From the NCBI RefSeq assembly GCF_009831625.1, contig NZ_WUUS01000008.1, forward strand, positions 166,658 to 230,657: a stretch of 64,000 bases of DNA, in the 5' to 3' direction. A model generated the notes under the pieces. It was not told where the DNA came from and did no database searches. It saw only the letters and a program-made list of their open reading frames with translations. Origin of the DNA: Halobaculum saliterrae. GTDB lineage: Archaea; Halobacteriota; Halobacteria; Halobacteriales; Haloferacaceae. The position numbers and the translations under genes were made by a program. This document shows, piece after piece, positions 7,618 to 16,332 of the stretch. The first letter of the stretch is position 1; the number at the start of each line of letters is the position of its first letter.

Positions 7618-10600
7618 ATGCGGCTGCGAACGGCACTCAACGACTACAAGCGCGACCGGGGTCACGGCTCGGCCGGCACCGCCAGCACCGTCCACGGCGC
7701 GCTGTCCGGACGCGGCGACCGGCTGGTCCACGTCGCCCCGACCGGCGGGATACGCGACTTCTCGTCGGCGCTGTCCGGCCTCTCGGGCATCGACCGCTCC
7801 CGGTTCGGGATCGAGACGGGCGAGCGAACGTACTGGTTCGACGAGCTGGAGACGGTCCGCCAGCACTACTACCGGGAGACGACCCTGGTGGAGACGGAGT
7901 ACGACGCCGGCGAGTTCACCGTCCACCAGTACGACCTCACCCTCGGGCGCGAGCACGTCACACACGTCGAGTTGCGCGGGTCGATTCCGCCCGAGGCGCA
8001 CCTCGTCGCCTTCCTCACGCTCGCGCCGGAGGGCCAGGAGACGCGCGTCGGCCGGCTCATCCACGAGGGCGACGGCCCGGTCGACGGCGACGCGGTGGAG
8101 GTGTTCCACCGCGAGGAACACGACTTCGTCACCGCCTCCACGGGCCTGGAGGACGTGCGCGCGCAGATCCCCGAGCGGTTCGAGGAGCTGCTCGATCCCG
8201 ACCCCATCGCGCTCCCGCGCGAGGGCGCGCTCAACCGCTACGAGGACACGCACCTCAGCGGCGACGTGGTCGTCGCCGCCCCCCTGGAGCGCGCGGGTCG
8301 CGGGCTCCGAACGACGCTCGTGACCGCGCTGACCGACGGCGATGTCGAGCGCGAGCGGGCCCTCGCGGACCTCCGGGAGTGCGCGAGCGACCACGCCGAC
8401 GCCGACGAGCTTCGGACCGTGGCGCGCGAGCGCGCCGCAGCCGCCGCGGTCGCCGACGCCGGTCCGCGGCGGGCGACGGTCCGCGCCGACATGCGGGCGC
8501 TGTCGCTGCTCGAGGCGCCCAGCGGCGCTCGCATCGCCGGCCCGGAGTTCGACCCGTTCTTCCGTAACTCCGGGGGGTACGGCTACACCTGGTTCCGCGA
8601 CGACGCGCGGATCTCCCGCCACCTGCTGGAGACGAACGAGCCGCTCGGGCTGGAGCTGGACCCCGAGTCGCTCGTGCGGAGCGCCCGGTTCTACTGCGGG
8701 GCACAACAGCCCGACGGCTCCTGGCCACACCGGGTGTGGGCCGTCGACGGGTCGCTCGCGCCCGGGTGGGCAAACGCGCGCGTCGAGGGGCGCGAGGGAT
8801 CCGACGAGTACCAGGCCGACCAGACCGCGATCGTCGTCGGGTTCCTCGCGGCGCTCCTTCGCGAGCACGGCGACGCGCTGTCGGCCGATGACGAGCGGCT
8901 GATCCGCGAAAGCGTCGCCGCCGGCGTCGACGCGCTCGACGACGCCCGTGGCGACGACGGACTCCCCCGGCGCTGTCAGAACCTCTGGGAGGACATGTCG
9001 GGGCGGTTCGCCCACACCGCCGCGACGTTCGTGGAGGCGTACGCCGCCGTCGCACGCGCGCCGGTGGACGACGCGCTCGCGGAGCGCTCGCGGGCGGCCG
9101 CGGAGGAGACGTTCGACGCGCTCGACGCGCTGTGGGTGGCCGACCGCGGGGCGTACGCGGTCCGGCTCGCCGACGGCGAACGGGACGACCGGCTGGACGC
9201 CTCGACGTTCTCGCTCGTCGACGCTCTCGCGGCCGTCGATGCCGTCGACGGGATCGACGTCGGGGACGGGACCCTCGACCGCGTGACAGAGCACGTCCGG
9301 ACGTCGATCGAGGAACTGTATCGCGACCCGAGCGAGTCGGCCGTCGAGGGACTGATCCGCTACGAGGGCGACGAGTGGCGGACCGACGGCCAGGACGGCG
9401 AGAAGGTGTGGACGCTCGCGACCGCGATGGGCGCCGACGCGGCCGCGACGCTCGGGGGACTACTGGGCGACCGCGGCCGCGAGGAGACCGGCGCGGGGCT
9501 GCTCGACCGCGCGGCGGAGCTGTACGGGCTGCTCGAGGACGGCGGGCCCCTGACGACGGCGATGGGCTACCTCCCGGAGCAGTGGTACGACGACGGCACG
9601 CCCGACAGCGCGACGCCGCTGGGGTACGCCCACTGCTTCCGGCTGGGCGCGACAGCCGCGCTCGCCGAGCGGGACGCGTTGCCGAGCGCGGCCGCGGCGC
9701 CGTCGGCGCCCACCGACCGGCCGCGCTGGACCACCGGCGAGAAGTTCGGCGTCGGCACCGTCGCCGACCACGGCGAGCCTGACGCCTCCCGCGTCTGGTA
9801 CACGCTGACGGAGGGGGCGCTCACCGAGGTCCGGTTCCCCCGCGTGGACCTGATGAACCTGCGCACGCTGGATTTCATCGTCTCGGCGGCCGACGACGAC
9901 TACACGGTTCGGACGCACGTCGAGGGCCGGCGCAGCGACGAGGACACCGTCGATCGACGCGTTCGTCCGACCGCGGACGACGCGCTGGCGTACGAACACG
10001 TGATCACCGAGACGGGCGACGGTCGCGGCCACGAGTGGGAGCTCCGCGTCGAGTACGCGGTCGACCCGTCCCACGACGCGCTCGTCGCGGACGTGGACTT
10101 CCGCGCCGACGACGGGACCGAGTACCACGTGTTCGCGGCCGCGGACACCGCGCTCACGAACACGGGCACGCGCGACCGCGGCCTGCGCCTCGGCCAGCCC
10201 GGGAGCCACCACCTGGTCGCCCGCGACCCCGGCGCCTACACCGGCGAGCGGGACGACGCGCGGCTCGTCGACGAGGACGGCGACGGCTACTCCGTCGCCG
10301 TCGCGATGGCGACGGCCGACCGCTTCGACTGGGCGACCGTCTGCGCGGCCGGCAGCGACGAGCTGTCGGCGCTGTTCGCGACCGGCGAGGTGCCGCGGAC
10401 GCGCTCGTCGATCGACGACGACAACGTCGTCCTCGTGGGGCGCCTCGGCGCCGGCAGACACACCAGCGAGACGCTCGCGCTCGGGTTCGCACGACAGGCG
10501 GACGCCTCGGCGGCGCTGGGCGAGGCGGTCGGGTCGCTCGCGACCGGGTACGAGTCGGTCGCGACGGCGTACCGCGAGTCGTGGCGGACGTTCCTCGCGG

Positions 10601-12180
10601 ACCGGCCCCTGCCCGAGGCCGTCGCCGGCGACGACGACCTCGCGAACCAGTACCGCGCGGCGCTGATGACGCTGCGCGCCGTCGAGGACAAGACGTACCA
10701 CGGCGCCTCCGTGGCGTCGCCGTCCGTCCCGTGGGGCGAGGCGGTCCACGCGGACGAGCAGAAGGGGTACGGCTACAACTTCGTGTGGGCGCGGGACCTG
10801 TATCAGGTGTTCACCGCGTCGCTGCTCACCGACGACCTCGACACCGCCGTCGACCAGCTGGGGTACATCTACGAGTACCAGCAGGACGAGGACGGCTTCA
10901 TCCCCCAGAACACCTACCTGAACGGCATCACCCGGTGGGGCGGCGAACAGATGGACAACATCTCGTTCCCGGCGGTGATGGCCTACCAGCTGTGGGCGGC
11001 GGGCGTCGACTTCGCGGACACGCCGTACGACTACGAGCACGTCCGCCGGTCGGCCGACTACGTCGCCCGCAACGGTCCCGCCAGCGGGCAGGAGCGCTGG
11101 GAGGAGGAGGCCGGCTACTCGCCGTCGTCGATCGCCGCCGAGATCGCGGGACTGGCGTGTGCGGGGAAGCTCGCGCTGGAGGTCGGCGACGACGCCGACG
11201 CGCTCGTGTGGCTCGCGCTGGCCGACCGCTGGACCGACGAGGTGGAGACGTGGACGGCCACCGACTCGGGCACCGCCCGGCACACGCACACGCCGTACTA
11301 CGTTCGGGTCACCCAGGACGGCGATCCGGAGGCCGGCCACCTGCGGACGCTCGCCAACGACGGCCCGCGCCTCGACGAGCGGGACGTCATCGACGCCGGC
11401 TTCCTCGAGCTCGTTCGCCTCGGGATCAAGCCGTGGGACGACGAGACGGTCCGCAACTCCGTGCGCGAGGTCGACGACACGATCCGGGTCGACCTCCCCG
11501 TCGGGGTCGCCTTCTACCGCTACAACGGCGACGGCTACGGCGAGCGCGACGAGGGCGACGTGGGCGCGCCGTGGTCGGTCGACAACCACGGGAAGGGCCG
11601 CCTGTGGCCCCTCCTGACCGGCGAGCGCGGCGAGTACGAACTCCGGGCGGACCCCGCGGAGACCGACCGTGAGCCGGAGTTGGAGCCGACCGCCCTCCTG
11701 CGAACGATGGAGCGGTTCGCCAACTCCGGCCGGATGATCGCGGAGCAGGTCTGGGACCGCGACTACCGGACGGAGTACGACTGGGGCTACGGTGAGGGAA
11801 CCGGGAGCGCGACGCCGCTGGCGTGGTCGATGGCGCAGTTCGTCCGCCTCGCGCACGGCGTGGAGGCCGGCGAGCCGGTCGAGACGCCGGCGTTCGTTCG
11901 CGAGCGCTTCCTCGACAGGCGGCTCCACGACAGCGACGCGAAGCCCGCGCTGCGCGTCGACACGAACTTCCAGGGCAACACCGTCGTCGTCTCCGGCGAG
12001 ACCACCGGCGTGCGCGTCGCCGTGACGACGCCCGTCGACTCCGCGGTCGTCACCCCCGAGGAGGGGGAGTTCGAGGCGACGCTCGACATCGGCTACGGCG
12101 AGAACGACATCACCGTCGCCGCCGCGGGCGACGAGGATCTGGAGACGGCCGCGACCACGGTCACCCGGTTCACGGTCTGA
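7618..12180 (+). CDS. Two-module GH15 glucoamylase/glucodextranase-like protein
   Basis: 1520 residues holding two GH15-type halves. The first (to about residue 695) has an N-terminal beta domain, then GYTWFRDDARISRHLL, DGSWPHRVWAVDGS, CQNLWEDMSGRF (candidate acid) and LPEQWYDDGTPDSATPLGYA (candidate base). The second starts near residue 701 with TTGEKFGVGTVADHGEP, typical of the glucodextranase/glucoamylase N domain, then GYNFVWARDLYQVF, DGFIPQNTYLNG, ERWEEEAGYSPSSIAAEIAG and GTGSATPLAWS, and ends in an Ig-like beta domain. Such enzymes release glucose from non-reducing ends of alpha-glucans. No signal peptide, so intracellular glycogen or maltodextrin breakdown is likely. Both halves keep plausible acid and base glutamates; whether both are active is untested. 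Confidence 0.88.
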   Translation: MRLRTALNDYKRDRGHGSAGTASTVHGALSGRGDRLVHVAPTGGIRDFSSALSGLSGIDRSRFGIETGERTYWFDELETVRQHYYRETTLVETEYDAGEFTVHQYDLTLGREHVTHVELRGSIPPEAHLVAFLTLAPEGQETRVGRLIHEGDGPVDGDAVEVFHREEHDFVTASTGLEDVRAQIPERFEELLDPDPIALPREGALNRYEDTHLSGDVVVAAPLERAGRGLRTTLVTALTDGDVERERALADLRECASDHADADELRTVARERAAAAAVADAGPRRATVRADMRALSLLEAPSGARIAGPEFDPFFRNSGGYGYTWFRDDARISRHLLETNEPLGLELDPESLVRSARFYCGAQQPDGSWPHRVWAVDGSLAPGWANARVEGREGSDEYQADQTAIVVGFLAALLREHGDALSADDERLIRESVAAGVDALDDARGDDGLPRRCQNLWEDMSGRFAHTAATFVEAYAAVARAPVDDALAERSRAAAEETFDALDALWVADRGAYAVRLADGERDDRLDASTFSLVDALAAVDAVDGIDVGDGTLDRVTEHVRTSIEELYRDPSESAVEGLIRYEGDEWRTDGQDGEKVWTLATAMGADAAATLGGLLGDRGREETGAGLLDRAAELYGLLEDGGPLTTAMGYLPEQWYDDGTPDSATPLGYAHCFRLGATAALAERDALPSAAAAPSAPTDRPRWTTGEKFGVGTVADHGEPDASRVWYTLTEGALTEVRFPRVDLMNLRTLDFIVSAADDDYTVRTHVEGRRSDEDTVDRRVRPTADDALAYEHVITETGDGRGHEWELRVEYAVDPSHDALVADVDFRADDGTEYHVFAAADTALTNTGTRDRGLRLGQPGSHHLVARDPGAYTGERDDARLVDEDGDGYSVAVAMATADRFDWATVCAAGSDELSALFATGEVPRTRSSIDDDNVVLVGRLGAGRHTSETLALGFARQADASAALGEAVGSLATGYESVATAYRESWRTFLADRPLPEAVAGDDDLANQYRAALMTLRAVEDKTYHGASVASPSVPWGEAVHADEQKGYGYNFVWARDLYQVFTASLLTDDLDTAVDQLGYIYEYQQDEDGFIPQNTYLNGITRWGGEQMDNISFPAVMAYQLWAAGVDFADTPYDYEHVRRSADYVARNGPASGQERWEEEAGYSPSSIAAEIAGLACAGKLALEVGDDADALVWLALADRWTDEVETWTATDSGTARHTHTPYYVRVTQDGDPEAGHLRTLANDGPRLDERDVIDAGFLELVRLGIKPWDDETVRNSVREVDDTIRVDLPVGVAFYRYNGDGYGERDEGDVGAPWSVDNHGKGRLWPLLTGERGEYELRADPAETDREPELEPTALLRTMERFANSGRMIAEQVWDRDYRTEYDWGYGEGTGSATPLAWSMAQFVRLAHGVEAGEPVETPAFVRERFLDRRLHDSDAKPALRVDTNFQGNTVVVSGETTGVRVAVTTPVDSAVVTPEEGEFEATLDIGYGENDITVAAAGDEDLETAATTVTRFTV

Positions 12181-12288
12181 GCGTCGCGTCCGGCGGTCCT
12201 TCCCGCTTCGATTCTCGGTCCCGCCTCCGACCCCCGGTCGCCTCTCGGATCGGCGATCTGTCGTCCGTCCACCGCGATCACCTAGTAG

Positions 12289-12302
12289 GTGTTTATACAC
12301 CC
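12289..12302 (+). promoter_or_regulatory. Inverted repeat over a TATA-like box upstream of the Nudix gene
   Basis: GGTGT (12289-12293) and ACACC (12298-12302) flank TTAT, so a TTTATA promoter element sits inside a perfect dyad about 48 bases before the ATG. A protein binding the dyad would block TBP; this operator reading is inference. Confidence 0.4.
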
Positions 12303-12342
12303 TCAGGGGTACCTTTACCACCGAACGAGTCAACCGACTCAT

Positions 12343-12813
12343 ATGACCGAGCCGGAGACCACGTACGTCGGGAAGGCGTGCGCGTACATCACCCGCGGCG
12401 GCTCGCAGCTACTGGTGTTCGAGGGACCGGGGCACGACGGGTTGCAGATACCGAAGGGAACGATCGAACCCGGCGAGCGTCCGCGGAGCGCGCTGTTCAG
12501 GGAGGTGCGCGAGGAGAGCGGGCTGGCGACGCTTTCGAGCGTCGACAGGGTGGCGACGGACGTATGGAACCGGCGCGAGTCGCCCCCGAAGGCGTACGTG
12601 CGGCACTTCTACCACGCGAGCGTCCACGAACCCCGCGACAGCTGGACGCACGTCGTCCGTGACGGCGGCGACGAGCACGGCAGCGAGTTCGAGTTCTCGT
12701 GGGTGGACATCGACGAGGCGCGCGACCGGCAGTTCGCGCTGGCGCTGGACGACTACGTCCACCGACTCTCCGAGCGGCCGAGCGCCGTCCGGGTCGCCGA
12801 GGCCGCCGACTGA
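12343..12813 (+). CDS. Nudix hydrolase
   Basis: 156 residues, cytoplasmic. The Nudix box is complete (G-x5-E-x7-REVREESG in GTIEPGERPRSALFREVREE), with the glutamates that bind the divalent metal. The family cleaves nucleoside diphosphates linked to another group; the substrate is not predictable here. The N-terminal strand KACAYITRGGSQLLVFE is typical. Start ATG 12343 gives the natural domain boundary; the longer frame from 12289 would run through the promoter dyad. Single gene after the GH15 gene. Confidence 0.9.
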   Translation: MTEPETTYVGKACAYITRGGSQLLVFEGPGHDGLQIPKGTIEPGERPRSALFREVREESGLATLSSVDRVATDVWNRRESPPKAYVRHFYHASVHEPRDSWTHVVRDGGDEHGSEFEFSWVDIDEARDRQFALALDDYVHRLSERPSAVRVAEAAD

Positions 12814-12925
12814 ACGTGGCCGGCTCGCGGGTCGCGGAGAACCGGCCGCGGGCGGACCGCCGCAACCGGCGGGTTCCGCCGACGGCGAACGGATTTATGT
12901 GTAATTCGACCGAACACACGGGTGC

Positions 12926-13651
12926 ATGACACCCATGGACCTCACCTGGCACGGTCACTCCACCTGGACGGTCGAGATCGAGGACACCACCTTCCTGATC
13001 GACCCGTTCTTCGACAACCCGCACACCGACACCGACCCCGAGGAGGTCGACCCGGACCACGTCCTCCTCACCCACGGCCACGCCGACCACATCGGCGACG
13101 TGGACCGCTTCCGCGGCGCCCACGTTGTCGGGACGCCGGAAGTCACCGGCTACGTGACCGACGAGTACGGCGTCGAGGACACGACGGGGATGAACCTCGG
13201 CGGGACCGTCGAGCTGGGCGACGCGTTCGTGACCATGGTCCGCGCGGACCACACGAACGGCCTCGACACCGGGTACGGCGCCTCCGGCGGCACGCCGGGG
13301 GGCTACGTCATCTCCGAGACGAAGCCCACACAGGAGGCCGACCCCGACAGCACGACGTTCTACCACGCCGGCGACACCGCCCTGATGTCGGAGATGAGGG
13401 ACGTGATCGCGCCGTTCCTCGAGCCCGACGCGGCGGCGGTGCCGGCGGGCGACCACTTCACGATGGGTCCGGCGCAGGCGGCCATCGCCGTCGACTGGCT
13501 CGACGTCGACTACGCGTTCCCGATGCACTACGACTCGTTCCCGCCGATCGAGATCGAGACGGACGACTTCGTCCGTGAGGTGCGCGCGACCGGCAGCGAC
13601 GCCGAGCCCGTCGTCCTCGACGGCGACGAGACGTTCACGATCGGGGAGTAG
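12926..13651 (+). CDS. Metallo-beta-lactamase-fold metal-dependent hydrolase (UPF0173-like)
   Basis: 241 residues. The MBL fold signature HGHADHIGD supplies the zinc ligands, with further ligands in [14 protein letters not shown] and PMHYDSFP. The early [12 protein letters not shown] strand and the overall length match the UPF0173 group, cytoplasmic hydrolases of unknown substrate. A TTTATG box at 12894-12899 is 27-32 bases before the first ATG (12926), which supports that start over the ATG at 12935. Monocistronic. Confidence 0.9.
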   Translation: MTPMDLTWHGHSTWTVEIEDTTFLIDPFFDNPHTDTDPEEVDPDHVLLTHGHADHIGDVDRFRGAHVVGTPEVTGYVTDEYGVEDTTGMNLGGTVELGDAFVTMVRADHTNGLDTGYGASGGTPGGYVISETKPTQEADPDSTTFYHAGDTALMSEMRDVIAPFLEPDAAAVPAGDHFTMGPAQAAIAVDWLDVDYAFPMHYDSFPPIEIETDDFVREVRATGSDAEPVVLDGDETFTIGE

Positions 13652-13795
13652 TCGGTCGACTTCCCGGTCCGCGGCAGCTCTGCTCCCCGGTCCGTGGGTC
13701 CCGACTCTCCGGCCCCCGAAGGGTAGACCGTTCCTGCGTGGGTCACACACCGCAGTAACAAGGTTTACGCGCGAACCGCCCGTGGTCTCGGACGC

Positions 13796-14194
13796 ATGTC
13801 AGACATCGAAACCTCAACCGTCAGCGAAGAGGGCTTCACCAGCACGAGCGAGGTCGGCGACTTCTCGCTCACCATCGACGCGCTCGGCGAGGACGGCCCC
13901 GATCCCAACTCGGTTCTGGTTGCCGACTACGCCTCCTGCTTCCTGCCCGCCTTCCGCGTCGGCGCCAAGCAGCGCGGGCACGAGGACCTCGGGAAGGTCC
14001 AGATCGACGCCGAGGCCGACCTCGACGACGACGACGACCTCGCCGCGATCCGCTTCGACATCCACGTCGAGGCCGACCTCGACGACGAGACGCTCGCCGA
14101 CGTCGTCGAGCGTGCCGAGGGCATCTGTCACGTCCACGCGGCGCTGCGCGAGGAGCTCCACGCCGACATCAGGGCCCGCGCGGACGCCTTCTGA
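13796..14194 (+). CDS. OsmC/Ohr family protein
   Basis: 132 residues with the OsmC fold. The two conserved cysteines are in ADYASCFLPAF and EGICHVHAALRE; in the family they reduce organic hydroperoxides, the first acting as peroxidatic cysteine. The middle is very acidic (ADLDDDDDLA), a haloadaptive trait. A GTTTACG box lies about 30 bases upstream of the ATG, fitting a leaderless message. Expected role: peroxide defence in the cytoplasm. Confidence 0.88.
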   Translation: MSDIETSTVSEEGFTSTSEVGDFSLTIDALGEDGPDPNSVLVADYASCFLPAFRVGAKQRGHEDLGKVQIDAEADLDDDDDLAAIRFDIHVEADLDDETLADVVERAEGICHVHAALREELHADIRARADAF

Positions 14195-14226
14195 GGCGAG
14201 CGCTCCCGCTGAGGCGAGCGCTCCCG
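14191..14226 (+). repeat. 18-bp tandem duplication spanning the OsmC stop codon
   Basis: 14191-14208 and 14209-14226 are identical 18-mers beginning CTGAGGCGAGC. The first copy contains the TGA stop of the OsmC gene (14192-14194), so the duplication repeats the gene end into the 3' flank. Confidence 0.85.
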
Positions 14227-14291
14227 CTCGCGAACGTTTCCCGGTTTTTCGGAGATCGACCGTCCGAGAGCGACCCGTGCCGCCTGCGGAC

Positions 14292-14441
14292 TCAGCGGCG
14301 GACGTCGTCGTCCCGGTAGGACCGGTACGTCATCGCGCGGCCGTCGATGATCACGACCTCCTCGTCGGTGTGGTCGCTCACGACCCCGATGGGGTCGTCA
14401 GGCTCGTCACGGAAGACGTACGGTGAGTCGCGCTCTTCCAT
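14292..14441 (-). CDS. Small acidic hypothetical protein, 49 residues
   Basis: Starts MEERDSPYVFRDEPDD and ends TYRSYRDDDVRR. Highly charged, with a short hydrophobic strand (EEVVIIDGRAM). Support for reality: almost every codon ends in G or C, an ATG start, and a strong TATA-like box (TTTATATGAGA, minus strand, 14461-14471) 20-30 bases upstream, the leaderless spacing. No family recognised with certainty; no membrane segment. It faces OsmC convergently. Confidence 0.65.
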   Translation of the reverse strand: MEERDSPYVFRDEPDDPIGVVSDHTDEEVVIIDGRAMTYRSYRDDDVRR

Positions 14442-14460
14442 GTCAACAAATAACACGCTA

Positions 14461-14471
14461 TCTCATATAAA
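14461..14471 (-). promoter_or_regulatory. TATA box of the 49-residue protein gene
   Basis: TTTATATGAGA on the minus strand, one of the clearest TATA elements in the window, 20-30 bases before the ATG at 14441. Confidence 0.6.
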
Positions 14472-14612
14472 CCTTCGTCAGACAGTACCACACATGATTC
14501 TCGGCGAGGCGACTGTTCACGGTTCCGCGAGCGGGTTCGATCGCGGGTGGACGGCTCGGCTCACGGGCCTCCCGTCGTCCTCCCGAGATCCTCCCGAGAA
14601 CGCCCGGTCGCT

Positions 14613-15209
14613 CTATTCGTCCGCGGCGGCGGGCTCGACCCCGTGGTCGATGTCGGTGCCAAGCACGTCCAGGAACGCCGCGAGCCACTCGGCGTGGTCG
14701 GGCCACGCCTGCCCCGTGACGAGGTTCCCGTCGACGACGACCTCGTCGACCCACGAACAGCCAGCGGCCTTCATTTCCGGCTCGAGCGCGGGGTAGGCGG
14801 TGATCTCTCGACCGTCGAGCACGCCCGCGGCCGCGAGGATCTGCGGGCCGTGACACAGGGCCGCGACGGGCTTGTCCGCCTCGAAGAAGTGCCGAACCAC
14901 GTCGAGCACGTCCGGGTTCGTCCGGAGGTACTCCGGGGCGCGCCCGCCGGGGACGACGAGCGCGTCGTAGTCGGCCGGGTCCACGTCCCCGACCGCGCCG
15001 TCGACGACGAAGTCGTGACCGCGCTCCTCGAGGTACGTCTGGTCGCCGCGGAAGTCGTGGATCGCCGTCTTCACCGACTCCCCCTCGTCCTTCTCCGGCG
15101 CGACGGCGTGGACCTCGTGGCCCACCGTCTCCAGCGCCTGGTACGGTACCATGACCTCGTAGTCCTCCACGAAGTCGCCCGCGAGTTCGAGGACGGTTCT
15201 GCCGCTCAT
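14613..15209 (-). CDS. DJ-1/PfpI family protein
   Basis: 198 residues, class I glutamine amidotransferase-like fold. The nucleophile elbow AALCHGPQILAAAGVL carries the cysteine, with an upstream glutamate in ELAGDFVEDYE and LVVPGGRAPEYLR as further signatures. Members include PfpI-type peptidases, glyoxalase III and deglycases; the exact reaction is not resolved. ATG 15209 is chosen because the upstream extension in the same frame lacks the codon bias of a coding region. It lies just after the HAD gene on the same strand, 112 bases apart, so partial cotranscription is possible. Confidence 0.88.
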   Translation of the reverse strand: MSGRTVLELAGDFVEDYEVMVPYQALETVGHEVHAVAPEKDEGESVKTAIHDFRGDQTYLEERGHDFVVDGAVGDVDPADYDALVVPGGRAPEYLRTNPDVLDVVRHFFEADKPVAALCHGPQILAAAGVLDGREITAYPALEPEMKAAGCSWVDEVVVDGNLVTGQAWPDHAEWLAAFLDVLGTDIDHGVEPAAADE

Positions 15210-15321
15210 GATCGGATCCCGTTCGATCGTATCAATCGAGCAATCAAAACTGTATCGGCGGGTCGGCCGCGGCTCGCTCGCGGATCGACTCCCGGCCGTC
15301 CACGGGTCGCCGGGGGATCGA

Positions 15322-16164
15322 CTACCTGTCGTCCGCAACTGACGACCCGTCGAGCGAGCGGTCAGCTCCGGCGTCCGCCGCCGCCTCCGCGTCGAGCACG
15401 CGGTCGAGTTCGCTGAGGTCGTCGAGGACGTAGTCCGGGTCGTACGACGAGTCGGCGACGTCGGCGCGGTCGGTGACGCCCGTGAGGACGACCGCGGTCG
15501 TCATCCCGGCGTCGGCGCCGAGAGCGACGTCCGTGTCGAGCCGGTCGCCGACGACGAGGCACTCCTCGGCCGGGCGACCGATCCGGTCGAGGACCAGTTC
15601 GCGGGCGGCCGCCGAGGGCTTGCCCAGCACCGCCTCGGGGTCGTGGTCGAGCACGCCACGGACGGCGTTGATCACCGCACCCGACCCGGGGACGAACGCG
15701 TCGGACCCCGGGATCACCCGGTCCGGGTCGCTGCCGACGTAGGGCGTGCCGTCCTCGAGCGCCCACAGCGCCCGCGAGAGGTCGTCGTAGTCGAACTCGC
15801 GGTCGACGGAGATCACGCCCGCCTCCGCGTCGGCGTGGTCGTCGACGACCGTCAGGCCCGCCGCCTCGAGCTGCTCGACGAACCCGGACTCGCCGAGCAC
15901 GTACAGCGCGTCGTCGGGGTGGTGCTCACGGAGGTACGCGACGGTGCTGTCGGCGGCGGTCACCACCTCCGTCTCGTCCGCGTCGATGCCGGCGGCGTCG
16001 AGGCGGTCGACGTACGCCGCCGGTCCCTTCGTCGGGTTGTTCGAGCAGAAGCAGACGTCGAACCCCGCATCGCGCAGGCGCCCCATCGCCGCCGGCGCTC
16101 CGGGGATCGGGTCGCGCCCCCGGACCACGGTCCCGTCCACGTCGAGCACGACTCCGCGTATCAC
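15322..16164 (-). CDS. HAD-superfamily hydrolase, NagD-like (HAD-IIA)
   Basis: 280 residues. Motif I is GVVLDVDGTVVRG with nucleophile and acid aspartates, motif II CFCSNNPT, and motif IV ECLVVGDRLDTDVALGADAG; the cap between motifs II and III is of the C2 type seen in NagD and phosphoglycolate/p-nitrophenyl phosphatases. Cytoplasmic phosphatase of unknown physiological substrate. I chose the GTG at 16164 because an AAGGAG Shine-Dalgarno sits five bases before it and the protein then begins directly at the fold; an in-frame ATG at 16191 would add nine residues. Confidence 0.88.
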   Translation of the reverse strand: MIRGVVLDVDGTVVRGRDPIPGAPAAMGRLRDAGFDVCFCSNNPTKGPAAYVDRLDAAGIDADETEVVTAADSTVAYLREHHPDDALYVLGESGFVEQLEAAGLTVVDDHADAEAGVISVDREFDYDDLSRALWALEDGTPYVGSDPDRVIPGSDAFVPGSGAVINAVRGVLDHDPEAVLGKPSAAARELVLDRIGRPAEECLVVGDRLDTDVALGADAGMTTAVVLTGVTDRADVADSSYDPDYVLDDLSELDRVLDAEAAADAGADRSLDGSSVADDR

Positions 16165-16169
16165 GATCG

Positions 16170-16175
16170 CTCCTT
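16170..16175 (-). promoter_or_regulatory. Shine-Dalgarno that decides the HAD gene start
   Basis: AAGGAG on the minus strand, five bases before GTG 16164. It is inside the alternative longer frame, which argues for the shorter protein. Confidence 0.5.
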
Positions 16176-16332
16176 CGGACGGGACGATCATGAAGCCGTC
16201 GCCGGGGGAACGGGGCGACGGCGGGTCGACGACCGGGGCGCACGCCCGGCGGGGGCGAGCGTCGGGGACCGGACCGTCACGGATCCGTGAACGGTAACGC
16301 GTATGTGTCGCCGCCCCCGGGATCGGAACACA

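Noticed and set aside
9460..12342. 960-codon open frame on the minus strand
   Set aside because: It lies opposite the GH15 gene, has the Arg/Val/Gly-rich composition of antisense GC-rich frames and no recognisable domain.
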